In this document: positions 47,800 to 58,903 of the stretch, in pieces
Numbering within the stretch: the first letter of the stretch is position 1
How the letters are laid out: every line of letters begins with the position of its first letter
NCBI GenBank assembly: GCA_000320605.2
Contig: KB445825.1
Coordinates: 82,855 to 146,854 of the forward strand
Source: Gelatoporia subvermispora B
Lineage: Eukaryota; Basidiomycota; Agaricomycetes; Polyporales; Gelatoporiaceae
Reading direction: 5' to 3'
Length of the DNA: 64,000 nt
The notes under the pieces: model-generated
Told to the model about the DNA's origin: nothing
Seen by the model: the letters and a program-made list of their open reading frames with translations, nothing else
Databases searched by the model: none
Position numbers and translations under genes: made by a program

Positions 47800-48990
47800 C
47801 CAGATAGTTGATTATTAGAGATCCGTGTGACTGAAGCTGGTCAAAAATTCGTCCCGCCCTGCTCGTGTCTGGAAAAAAGGCCTCCCGGTCTGGAGCGAAC
47901 CAACTATCGTAAATGTCGAGGTGAATCTCCCGAAGGGAAGACAGCGGCTCGTTGTTAATTCACCTCTCGAGAGTGTGAAGCGGTCCCGTGGCCCCGTCTC
48001 ATACAAAATTGTTTGGGTCGTGATCGGGACGAATGCCGAGATGAATTTGCTTGATGCTCTTTGAGACTGCAAGCTCTGATGTAACACGAACACCGTATTC
48101 ATCGAGATGATCCCAGAGGATCGCAATGCGAACGGTCTCAAGAGCAGAGCAAGCTAGTAGAACCTCGGAACAACAGGTTTCGCCTAGTATAATAGACACC
48201 AGTAGAGATATGTGTCAACGACTCGCTGACTTACACCAGTAGTGGTAGTCCATAAACTCGGAAACAATGGTGAACTCCCTCAGCGATTGTGACACGGAAA
48301 CAATCATCGCATGCAATGACGTCACGTATAATCCAAAGTCTTCCCTCCAGGAAATTGAGACGAGTTACGGGTGGGGCATTTGACAGACCCACGCCGACAA
48401 TGGCTCCCACTGATCCCCAATTATGAGGTGTTCCAGTGGTAACGCCGAGAATACACACGAGAGTGCAGTCCAGCTTCCTTCGTTCGACACCCAAGGAGGA
48501 AAGACCTAGGTATCGCACGCGTGGAAGATGTTCCAAGAAGGTGGAAATCTCGCCGGATGTCTTGGTGGAATATATGTAGAGCTGAGTATCTGTTACGGAA
48601 CCGGATTTGAATAGGGTAGCGACGTCTAGAAAATCTGTCTAGTCACAGTCCCACCATATTTTCAGCTTCTAAACACCTCCTAGGTAAGACACCAGGGTAG
48701 CAAAGATAGCGTGGTCCCAACGAGAAATATAGAAAATGTTGAGCTTGTGAATATATGATCCAAGATAAAGTCGGTTAGCGACAAGTGACAGCTCCGGGAG
48801 CGCATCGAGTTGTTGGAAGGGTGACGATCCTATATCGAGAGTACGTTTAACGAGGTGGAACCTCGCAGCGGGGTGTCAGGCTTGGCATGTGAGGCAACAG
48901 CTCTCCAGTGCACTGCAGTCACAGTGCAAATAGCCGATGACCCTGTCGGTGACTTCAGGTGGTAGAACGTTGTTGATAGATCGCATATTG
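47800..48990 (-). pseudogene. F-box pseudogene
   Basis: Minus-strand translation starts MRSINNVLPPEVTDRVIGYL and continues HCDCSALESCCLTCQA, then a stop where relatives have Trp (TCRAWLP), then HPAARFHLVKRTLDI. Further recognisable blocks are EHLPRVRYLGLSSLGVERRK, LLACSALETVRIAILWDHL and PLSSLREIHLDIYD, interrupted by several in-frame stops. The order of blocks matches the intact gene at 49657-50943, so this is a tandem duplicate that has died. The Trp-to-stop changes are G-to-A transitions on the coding strand. Confidence 0.75.
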
Positions 48991-49656
48991 AGGCTCTGCT
49001 CTGTACACCCGAATTGGCGTTCCTAATGCGTCAACGAACTGGCGTATGAGATCAGGAATCAGGACTCACTTGTAACGATTGTGCTCAATATACGACCTCC
49101 AGCACGTGAAGTAGTGGCATCCAAATCAGGAGGATCTAGCGCATTTCGCGAGGATATCAATGGCGATGTGCAGGCAAAATTGAGGTCTAAATCAAAACAG
49201 TAAGTGCCATGCTTCAGACGCCGGAGGATATCCTTCGTAAGCGCGCTGAACCAGGTGCCCACTCAAACAAGTCCTGCGCGGTTCGGCGAAGTGTCGTCAC
49301 TCCAAAACAAAGTGTGTTCGCTGAAAAGTTGTCTTCAAACAGAGGTTCGATTTTTGTGTATGTTGAAACTCTTGTAGCTGCTGAAGTAGGCTCTGATTTT
49401 GCTTTGCTTTGCGACGACCTGCGCTGGATGATAGTGTCCAATCGAACACCAAACATTGTCTAGTAACTTAACAATCATGATGACCATTGTACGCTCAGTC
49501 GAGCTCAAGCAAGAAGTTGCAATAGTGTGTCACATTCAATCTGTAGACGGGCACATTGTATGAATCCGTATATGTGTAAAACCTGACTAGACTGAGAGAA
49601 GGATTGACAGGGAACTAGCAATCCTCCTTGTACTCGAGATATGGGTAAAAGCGCTC
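48991..49656. other. Short intergenic stretch
   Basis: Minus-strand frames at 49059-49262 and 49214-49456 are open but of no recognised family. Confidence 0.4.
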
Positions 49657-50943
49657 TCAGAAATCAGTCCAATGCCTCTGATCCTTTGATCGACTCGTCT
49701 TCAAGTATCCTCGCGCCTGCAGTCCCCCGCAGATCTGGCCGATTCTGCTTGAGTTCGGAATCATAACATCGTGAGACCGATCGCAGTCGCACGAAATCTC
49801 GAGATGGACCTCCCGCAGTGCAGGAGGTAGATCGCCTTCGAGCCATCTGCCAAGATTCTCAAGCAAACCTGCTACACCATTGTTGTCCTCCAAGTATTTC
49901 CTGTAGTGGCAGAAGATAACAAGGTGTATACGCCTGATGCTTTGCGAGTTAGCGAGTTGCGAGAGGATCAGGATGGCGTCTGAATCCGAGAAGCGCTTGA
50001 ATTCGAGGTGCACACTTTCGAGAATGGGGCATGCTAGGATAGCCTCGACGCACCCGGAGTTGACTAACACCAAGAGTCAGAAAGGCGTATAGCAATCTCG
50101 AGCGGACTCACGAGTCATATTATATTCTAGGTTTCCGAAGTCCACGGTGACATCCTTCAATGTTGGAGATACCGCAAGAATCACGCGACGCAGGAGAGTG
50201 AGGTCGGCCCATCTTCCATGGCGCCAGACGAAGGATACGAGTTGCGGGTACGGCCTTCGACACACCCATTTCGACAGTGGCGTCCACCAATGCGCTATCT
50301 CGAGGTGCTGAAGAGGCAACGCCGAAAGGACATTCGCCATTTCATCCCAACCGCTATCATCAGGCTTCTGTTGCAGCAATTGCGTGACACGCAGAGATTC
50401 GACTTTCGGAAAAGCCCTGAGGAAACCGACCAAGTCTGCGCAACTCCGGACCACCTCTTGGATGTAGAAATGGAGGTCGACAATAGGACTGATTCTAGAC
50501 AGAGCCTGCATGTCCGGAAGATCTTCAGGAAACCACCAGATCACAAGCTTCTCGACATGTCCCAAGTGAGGCACCAAGGAGGAGAAGGCGGCTGCGTCCC
50601 ATCCAGAGAAGATATTGATATCGAGCTCGCAGATATATGCACCGAGGTGACTGTGCGCGGCAAACCACTTCAAGTGAGTGGAGACCTCGGATTTTGCATA
50701 TTCCCTGATCTCTAACTTTGATTTCATGAGATGGAGTCTTGCCGTCGGGAGCCATGCGCGACAAGTGAGAGAACAGGATTTCAACGCATCACACTCGTCG
50801 TGAAGGCAGTCGATAATCCTGTCCGTCAGCTCAGGCGGAAGTGCATCGTTGATTGACAATTGGGTTCCATTGTGGCTTCTACACGCCTGGGTTAGATGAC
50901 AGGAGCTACGCATGCAAATGGGACACTGACCACGAAGCAGCAA
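49657..50943 (-). CDS. F-box protein with leucine-rich C-terminal region
   Basis: Two exons (50943-50112 and 50063-49657) with a 48-nt intron give about 412 aa. The F-box reads ALPPELTDRIIDCLHDECDA and SCSLTCRAWLPTARLHLM. Leucine-rich segments follow (HLGHVEKLVIWWFPED, FPKVESLRVTQLL, LPLQHLEIAHWWTPLS), then in exon 2 ACPILESVHLEF and PPALREVHLEIS. It is expected to be an SCF ubiquitin-ligase adaptor. The N-terminal 30 residues before the F-box (MLLRGQCPICMRSSCHL onward) are not typical, and a missed upstream intron could alter the start. The close broken relative is next door at 47.8-49.0 kb. Confidence 0.8.
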
Positions 50944-51390
50944 CTACCATCTGTGGGTCCGGCAGAATCTTCTACGGAGCGCAGTCACTGCGTTTCCGCG
51001 AATGTAAAGGGCACGCGATACGATGCCTAAATGGACCGTAGCGGCGCATGTATCTCGTACCTAAGACGCATCAAATCGGCTTCCGCTACAAGGCGAAAGG
51101 CGGACAATATCGGGCGTTGTATCAGGCGTCCCGGATATGCCTCGTAGCGTACTCTGGATTGTATGTAGCGCATGTATCGTGGATTCCTCGACATCCCGTG
51201 TTCCGTGTCCGATACCTGCGATACCTACCGTATGATCACATCTCTACTCCCGCGGTGCGTTACTGATCCTTTCCGATACGGTGGGAAATGGTTCTTGTAA
51301 CATTGCCTAGATACATAATAAAAATCACGTTAACTACCTCCCAGCACTCCTCCCGCCTCATCCAGATATCTAGCGTGTATAAATATCAAT
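50944..51390. other. Intergenic with diverged GTATCG-like words
   Basis: The stretch is rich in gatacc, gtatcg and tatcg words, as is 51960-52240, suggesting remnants of a common repeat. No gene is seen. Confidence 0.35.
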
Positions 51391-51429
51391 GTGAGTACTC
51401 ACATCATCTCTCTATGCTTTGCGGAACAC

Positions 51430-51778
51430 TCACGCGCATACATAGACGCAGCCCGCTGGTTCTCTAGCTTTTACGCCGGCGTCAGGCATGCACGGCTCGG
51501 GACCTGCTTCGAATGTGATGTGACTAGCGAAGGCAACTTTGGTGTGTTGGGCACCTATGTGCAAGCTGTATATACTAGTATGTACGGTGAGTCGTAGTCT
51601 GTACTGCAAGAACTGTGTACTCACTAATTATGTTGCGCCAATAGTACAACCACCGGGTCACTTCGAAAACCTCCAGCGCAATCCCAGTGTGATGTGGAAT
51701 TCGAACATACCTGGCGTGGGCTTTGTGCCTGGGGCGGGAACGACCTTCGAGGCGTCCAATGATCATGCTGACACCTGA
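51430..51778 (+). CDS. Two-exon fragment of an unrecognised small protein
   Basis: A first frame (DAARWFSSFYAGVRHARLG and TCFECDVTSEGNFGVLGTYV) joins across a clean GT-AG intron (51592-51650) to VQPPGHFENLQRNPSVMWNS and a tail ending SNDHADT at 51778. The coherent splice suggests a real, or recently real, gene. There is no ATG at the head of the first exon; the ATG at 51389 is followed at once by a stop, so the 5' exon is missing or unrecognised. No family is recognised. Confidence 0.35.
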
Positions 51779-51803
51779 TCATTGGACGCTTTGAAGGTCG
51801 TTT
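51739..51803. repeat. 27-bp inverted repeat with 10-nt loop
   Basis: The left arm 51739-51765 (within aacgaccttcga and ggcgtccaatgatca) pairs with 51776-51802 with only two mismatches, both G/A transitions. It spans the stop codon of the preceding frame. Confidence 0.85.
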
Positions 51804-53420
51804 TGTAGGAGCCTTCGGCGGATCTGTGCCCTTAGCAGTAGGCTGGGAGGGAGTGCTACTAGTAGTACCAGAGTCCATGGGCATGATGAGGTGGAAGAGA
51901 GATGCCGACAGCCAAGAGTGCGAAACTGAGACACAGAAATAAAGTTCAGAAGTAGATGGCTTATACAAGCAGTAGGAAAGGTGTCGAAGCTAAAATACGC
52001 GGCGTAGGAAATGTCGAAAGGATTGGCCCATACAGAGGGTATCAGCAAGCGTTCTACATGCCCGATACGGCAAGTATCGAATGTGTCGCGCGACCGATAC
52101 CAAACGTGGCGGCGGGTCCCACGCTACTTATGCCAGCAAACGAATCAAATGTATCGGACATTATTATATTCGTGCTACGTCTGTCACTACATGCTCGGCG
52201 GTACGTAGCGCAATTGTATCGTATCCCCACTACAATCTCAATAACGCAGTGAGTAGCGAAGGTGTGCTGTCTGCGCTTCGTGATGGAGACACTAGCGTTC
52301 TAGCCCAGAATATAGAGGATGTTATCTTTTCTACTAGATGTAAGATGAACGTTCGGAGGTTGAGCAAAGTATCCGCCAAGTAAAAAAAAAAAAAAGCCAC
52401 TTTAGGGCGCCTATACTTAAAAAACCATGGGGGCGTCTATTATGAGCGCCTGTGCAAGTGACAAGTACTGTCGTGTCCGCTCGTGGTACTTATTTTCTTT
52501 CTATGTACCTGTATAGGCCTGATCAACCAACCTGGGATATTATTCACTGAAGATGAAAATGTACTGTTCACAGGGCGATTCGGCCGTCGAATCTCGTCGA
52601 CTCTATACTCCCCTTGGTCGGTTGTTCGCCCGATGATACGGCTTGCATGCCTATGGCTACCTATCGATCACCACGGTCACACTGTGCCCTACTCTTTGCG
52701 CCTTGTTTGGGATGCTTTTCTGCGTGGCCGGTCTTTCTTTGATCTCTTGTACTCCCGTGCTGCCAACAAGATTCTAGATGTCATGGGTTGTCTCATGCGA
52801 CTGGTTACCTACGCCAAGCCCCGGCTCTGTCAGTCCAGCAGAATGCGCGAATACCTGGTGTATGTCAAATTTCCGAGGCAGCCTCTGTATGATTGTATAG
52901 GCTACGGGATTCTATTGGCGATATGACTTTTTCCGAGTATGCGGCGAAGTGCTCTAAGCCGAGCGTCTTGCCGACACCTGTATCTGTCACCGGAGACCCT
53001 TCGTCTACCGGTTGCACACCGAGAAGCAAGTAGCTCCTTTACCATCGTTCAAGGCGTCCTGCGTGGAGTACAACGATTCCATCAATTGTCTGGTCTAGCG
53101 ATGCACCTTCACTTGGGTATGCCATAGCTAGAGCGTCGTCGACCATTCCGCTGATCCGACTAGAAGCCGTAGCTAGCTCCGTTGTCGTCTGCATTTGTGC
53201 TCGATGCGGTGGTATTCTCACGTGCCCAACAGCACGGCGTGAAGCACTTGCGCCCTGCCTCCCACGGTCCCATAAACGTCGGAGTTTCCTTGCGAAGTAA
53301 TGCCGCCGTCCATTCGGATCAATGATCTCCTGGTCACACCATCCCGCTTGAACTTCAGGTTGTTTCACATCTACACACGGTACCGAGCTCTTCTCCTCCA
53401 CCAAGGTTTCCTTACGAACC
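51804..53420. other. Intergenic with decayed repeats and a poly(A) tract
   Basis: An A tract of about 14 lies at 52383-52396. A frame at 52483-52926 is open but has no recognised domain. Minus-strand frames near 53039-53404 are likewise unassigned. Old retroelement sequence is possible. Confidence 0.4.
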
Positions 53421-53430
53421 TGCTACATTG

Positions 53431-53550
53431 CCCCGCGTGCCAAGCCCACGCCAAGGTCTGCTAATACCCCGCACAGTGTCATGCAGCTACAGTCGACTAC
53501 TTGAGCGATTTGCGCGGTCAGTATCTTGTGCAATACAGCGCGGTATAAAT
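53431..53550 (+). promoter_or_regulatory. Promoter of AA9 gene 1: two CCCCGC sites and a TATA box
   Basis: CCCCGC at 53431-53436 and 53467-53472 are the reverse complement of GCGGGG, which fits the CreA/Cre1 consensus SYGGRG. TATAAAT at 53544-53550 is 84 bp before the ATG. The layout matches that of the second AA9 gene. Confidence 0.55.
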
Positions 53551-53633
53551 GCATCCCAGAGCCAAGGAGATGCCCAGCAACCGTTCACAGGTCAATCCCA
53601 GTCACCCGGTAGCTGAAGTCTGCTTGAAAAGCC

Positions 53634-54998
53634 ATGTTCGCTTTCGCCGCACTACTTGTTGTCGCATCCGCGACTCTTCCTCGTGCTCTTGCACACGGTG
53701 GTGTCCTTTCCTACGAGAACGCAGGAAACTGGTACCAAGGCTGGGCTGTAAGCCGCTCTTCCCACTTTTGACGAATCCGTCAATAATTTGTGCGAATAGC
53801 CATACAACTCCCCAGTCGGTCAGACGACTATCCAGAGGCCGTGGTCTACTTAGTATGTATCTCTATGTTGTCGCGTTTTTGGATGACTGACATTGAACGT
53901 GGTCGATAGCAACCCGATTACCGACCCGACGGACCCGACACTCTCTTGCAACGACGACGGCACGTCCGGCGCGCTTCAACTCACCGCGACAGTCCAGGCT
54001 GGTTCCGCAATCACAGCATACTGGAACCAAGTATGTTTTCGCCCGTATTACTTTATACGCAGAGGACTGAGTCTGGCTGCGTTCTCAGGTATGGCCGCAC
54101 GCGTACGGCCCGATGCTCGTCTATCTCGCGCAATGCCCGGGCACAACGTGCACCGGTGTCAACTCCGACACGCTCTCGTGGTTCAAGATCGACCAGAGCG
54201 GCCTGATCAACGGCACGATCGGTGATGGGTTCTGGGGCGACGGCCTCATGATTGCGCAGAACTCGTCCTGGACGACCACCATCCCCTCAACCGTCCCCTC
54301 TGGAAACTACCTCATTCGGTTTGAGACAATCGCGCTTCACTCGCTCCCCGCGGTATGTGATACGTTCCGTTTTGCATCCTCAGACAGAACACAAGCTGAT
54401 CGGTTTATTTGATGTAGCAATTCTATCCTGAGTGCGCGCAGATCAACATTGTGGGCGGCGGCAGCCTCCAGCCCACCGCGGCAGAGCTCACCACCTTCCC
54501 CGGCGCATACAGTGCAACCGGTACGCGTTTTATTGTTTGTACCCGTGGTCCTAACACTGAGTATCATGCGCACACAGACCCCGGCATCAACTGCGACCTG
54601 TACACCAACGAGGCACTGACCGAGACCACCTACGTGATTCCGGGACCTCCACTCTACGGTAGCAGCGGCAGCACCAGCGTCGCTCCTGCTCCGCCCGTAT
54701 GTCTCGCCCTGCACATTCTACTGCACGCGGTCTCACTTTAGACCCCTTCGTTCAGACGTCTGCGCCGGCGACCAGTGCGCCCCACGCCCCTACGACAATC
54801 TCCCCCCCTCCTGTCACGACTGCTCCCACCAGTGTTGCGCAGCAGTACGGTCAGTGCGGCGGTGTTGGCTGGAGTGGTCCTACTGCGTGCGCTTCTGGCT
54901 TCACCTGCACGGAGCAGAACTGTGAGTGTGCTTTCCGTATCGATGGGCGATCGGCGTACTAATCGAATGATGTAGCGTACTATTCGCAGTGCTTGTGA
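53634..54998 (+). CDS. AA9 lytic polysaccharide monooxygenase with CBM1
   Basis: Eight exons (53634-53747, 53800-53852, 53910-54030, 54089-54352, 54418-54520, 54578-54696, 54756-54921, 54976-54998) give about 320 aa. A 20-residue signal peptide ending ALA leaves His21 as the mature N-terminus (HGGVLSY), the first ligand of the copper histidine brace. The second His is in VWPHAYGPM and the axial Tyr in QFYPECAQ. After a Pro/Thr/Ser linker the C-terminus is a CBM1 ([20 protein letters not shown] to YYSQCL) with its conserved Cys and aromatic residues. The enzyme oxidatively cleaves cellulose outside the cell with an electron donor and peroxide or oxygen. A close paralogue lies 1.5 kb downstream. 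Regioselectivity cannot be told from sequence alone. Confidence 0.95.
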
Positions 54999-56361
54999 GA
55001 GCGCTCAAGCAGGAGATGGTCAGGCTGCGAAGAATATAGCGTCGAAGCTGTTGTTTGAGAGTATGAATTAACGTGGTGACGTAGCACGTATGTACGTCGG
55101 ATTCGTTTCAGAAACACAAGACTCTTTTCACCAATCTGTCAACTGGCTCAAGTACGACTGCATGACACAAACATAGCACGTCCCAGATGCTGTGGCTACG
55201 AGATCCTTGCCTGTGCTAAAGAGTGTTCGAGCGGTCTTACGAGCACCGCTGCATCATGCGAGCCCAGATAGGTGTCATATGTCTTCGATATATAGATATA
55301 TTGAGGTCACGCTTAGAGCACATCAATGCTAAGCTTGACCTCTGAGTCGACCTTGATAGTGACTTGTGTTTAGAGGGCGACAGCGGCGCACGCGTGGAAT
55401 TATCTTATATGAGAAATGGTACTGCGTCACGATCGACCGAGGCACGAATGTAGTGAGCTTTAGAACTTTCGCGCATACTGCATCGCAGTGATTTGAATTG
55501 TGGGAAATTCATAGAACTTAGTCTTAGTCTGATTTCTCCGAAGGGGACCAGCATGACGGGCAGCATGTATGGCTATGTCGGTACCTACAAGTCGGGTCTC
55601 AATTCTCAAATTTCCGTTCTTGGTTGGACGTACAGTTCTTCGGGTTCACGGCTCACCACGCGTTGCTCAAATAATGCTCCACAGGTGGACTAATCGAGGA
55701 GCATACTCTGCTTCAACGATGGTTTGCCATCCTTCTGTGTACGACCTAAGTTTCTTAGTCCCTAGTCTAATCGGAAGGACTACCCAGTGTGTCCAGGAGA
55801 TTTCCGAAATTGTTCTCCTCTTTCCAAATCTCACGGCACCGCGTCCGGCAATTCCACGGTGAATGAGTTCGCTTTTAGGCAGTGAGGCACGCGAGGGACC
55901 TCGAGCGATATGGCACTGAATTAGACGAGCGTTTGGAGAGAACAAGAATAAACACGGGCTCGGTTAAATCGCGGTCACGTGCCATTCACGAAGAGCCTCG
56001 GGCGATCTTCCTGCTCCTGGGTTCTGTTGGTGTCACCGCACCATGGACCGCCGCAATCGCGTTATCATCACATTAAGCTTTTCTCTCTTTTTCGCGTGCT
56101 CATAACGAAGACTGCAACTAAGTACAGAGGGCTGACACGCTACCGGAGAAGGCTTGGCGAGGAAACCCCCGTGCCAAAAATAACTTGCACTCATCTTCGG
56201 GTTTTACTTGCGAAGAACTGCCGCCGCCGATTCGGCCTGCTCTTTTCTGCGTTGTTCCTCGTCAAACACAACTTTCGGCAACGTCAGTTGCTCAGCACTC
56301 TCACTGCATTGTTGCGATGTTCGGACCCGCCTGACGCAGTGCGAAGCCAGTTACCCCGGTA
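54999..56361. other. Intergenic between the two AA9 genes
   Basis: No further AA9 copy or other gene recognised. Frames at 55493-55862 lack domains. Confidence 0.5.
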
Positions 56362-56442
56362 CCCCGCAGACCGACGTGGTGCCCCGCTTTCGTCATGCTT
56401 CCCTGGCTTGCAAGTGATACTACGAGGATTGGGGTATATAAG
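56362..56442 (+). promoter_or_regulatory. Promoter of AA9 gene 2: two CCCCGC sites and a TATA box
   Basis: CCCCGC at 56362-56367 and 56382-56387 fit the CreA/Cre1 consensus on the opposite strand. TATATAAG at 56435-56442 is 82 bp before the ATG, nearly the same spacing as in the paralogue. Confidence 0.55.
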
Positions 56443-56516
56443 GATCGCTCAGAGGCCATCGGTCCTCAGCACCTCGCTCTAAAACACTCGCACAAGACAA
56501 CTCTCACTCCAGCAGG

Positions 56517-57724
56517 ATGTTTGCCTTTGCCTCGCTCCTCGCTCTCGCCTCCGCGGCACTACCTACTGCGCTCGCGCACGGTGGTGTCCTTTCATACGAG
56601 ATTGCCGGCCAGTGGTACGAAGGCTGGGCGCCGTACAACAGTCCCGACGGCCAGACCTCCATCGAGCGACCTTGGTCGACATAGTGCGTTGCCCTCAGTC
56701 GTCCTATGCATTGTATATTCTGATTGCATTTGCGTGTGAAGCAACCCGATCACGGACCCCACGGACCCGACTTTGTCTTGCAACGATGACGGAACCTCCA
56801 GCGCGCTCCAGCTCACCGCAACCGTCCAGGCCGGTACGCCCATCACCGCTTACTGGAACAGCCCCTGGCCGCACAACATCGGCCCCATGGTGCGCCTCCT
56901 TCTTTTTGGAAACACCTTCTAGTAGAGGCTGATGGCTCTCGCGCACGCAGCTTGTCTACCTCGCGCAGTGCCCGGGCACAACGTGCACTGGCGTCAACTC
57001 CGACACGCTCCAGTGGTTCAAGATCGACGAGAGCGGCCTGATCAACGGAACCGTCGGCGACGGCTTTTGGGGCGACGGCCTCATGATTGCGCAGAACTCG
57101 TCCTGGACGACGACCATTCCCACGACGGTTCCCTCTGGCCCGTACCTCATCCGCTTCGAGACGATCGCCCTCCACTCCCTTCCCGCGCAGTTCTACCCCG
57201 AGTGCGCGCAGCTGGACATCACCGGCGGTGGAAGCCTCGCGCCTACCACAGCTGAGCTCGTTACGTTCCCTGGTGCTTACTCGGCCAGCGGTGCGTCTCT
57301 TATCGATGGTGTACTCAGGGGACGGTGCTGATTATGTTCCGCCTGCGTAGACCCCGGCCTCACGATTGATGTGTACACGAACCAGGCGATGGTGATGACC
57401 AACTACACCATCCCAGGCCCGCCGCTCTACGGCTCGTCCCAGAGCAGCCAGCCCGCGCCCCCGCCGGTAGTGCGTCGCCCGTTCTCCCACTACTAATTAC
57501 TCAATGCGCTGACGTGTGATTGCGTCTGTGTGCAGACTTCCGCCCCCGCGACAGGCGCGCCCCTGCCGACGACGTCGGCGGCGCCCCCCGCGACGTCGAG
57601 CGCGGCTGTAGGCACTGTCGCCCAGTACGGCCAGTGCGGTGGCGAGGGCTACTCCGGCCCGACGAGCTGCGAGGCAGGCCTAACCTGCACGGCGCTCAAC
57701 GACTACTACTCGCAGTGTCTGTGA
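56517..57724 (+). CDS. AA9 lytic polysaccharide monooxygenase with CBM1 (tandem paralogue)
   Basis: Five exons (56517-56683, 56742-56889, 56951-57290, 57351-57466, 57536-57724) give about 319 aa. A 20-residue signal peptide ending ALA exposes His21 (HGGVLSY). Second copper His is in PWPHNIGPM, axial Tyr in QFYPECAQ. A Pro/Ala/Thr linker leads to CBM1 ([20 protein letters not shown] to YYSQCL). It is a secreted copper enzyme acting on cellulose. Compared with the upstream paralogue it shares three intron positions, lacks four, and has one of its own (after GPM). The CBM1 surface has Tyr where the paralogue has Trp (EGYSGP against VGWSGP), which could shift binding strength. Confidence 0.95.
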
Positions 57725-58903
57725 GTTGGCGGGAATTGGACGTGCGGTGAGGAGAGTTAAGTGGCTCGATACATACGAATGTCTTCCGTGTTTGTAAGTT
57801 GCTACGTTAATTTTCAACGGCTTGCTCCCAATGTCTGTCTCCGAGCGGTGGGATGCAGTCTGCAGGATCATGGGTTCCACGATAACCTCAAAAAATACGC
57901 AGAACGTCATATGAAAACTAGATACTTGCGGAGGGCGAGAAACCCCAGTAGTCTCACGCTATATCTCCTCGCGTGGTCGAGCCCAAGGCATTTGGGATAT
58001 GTAACGGGCTGTCGTATACTGTCTCATCAAGCCGTGCAGTCTGCATGCTACTGATCTCATGAAAGGTGCCTGGCTTGCGATGAACTTTGCAAGCGTGGCG
58101 AGCTGAACTCGCGACAATGAGCGATGTGGTTATTGTCATGACGCGGAAACGATTCGGGCAGTGCACCTATGAGCACGTTCGATATTCACCCCACTGCCTT
58201 CGACGTCATCATAGACGCAGGGGATGAGGCAGAATATGGACCATGTCAATGTATTCTGTGGTCATCTGTGTATGCGATCAATGCGATTACCGGCTGCTCA
58301 TGGCAATCAGGCGCAGTCGCATTTCGTCATTGGATTCGAGGGTTTCGGCTACTTTCGGGACTCGGGCGAGGCAGCAATATCGGCTTTCGGAGAGTTTGAC
58401 AACGGTCTGTTTGTGCTCCTTTGGTGATCTATTTACTGAAAAATCGAAAGATTCTAAGTTTTGTTATTAGCGCGCAGCAATGATGACTCGCAGGCATTCT
58501 CGAGCAGGATTTGGTTCCGCGAGAGCAGATCGACGGTGTTGATGAGCGCGGAAGAGAGCTTGCGGAGACTTTTGCGATGAATAATTCTCCGTTCTGGAGT
58601 CAAATGAAACACGATCGACTTGTGTGTTCACTGTCGTCATTGTTCCTCTCATAATGAACGGCAGCGGGAAAAACAGAAAAGACGGCAAGGAGGCGGCGGG
58701 GTCGGGTACGAAGCGCCGATCAGCTCGCGATCACGTGGTGTGACGCGGACGCGTTCAAGTTGAACTTGAACTTGCACTCTCATGGCGTCTTTCGCCTGGG
58801 AACCGCCCGACCCTGGGAATCCCGCCTTTTACGCTTTGCCTCTTGCGCTCATCTCCATCGTCGTTGACCGCCGCTGCTTGCCCTTTGCTCGCCGTCCGAC
58901 ACG
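57725..58903. other. Intergenic, nothing recognised
   Basis: No motif-bearing frame. The last 150 bases are pyrimidine-rich and form the promoter side of the next gene. Confidence 0.5.
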
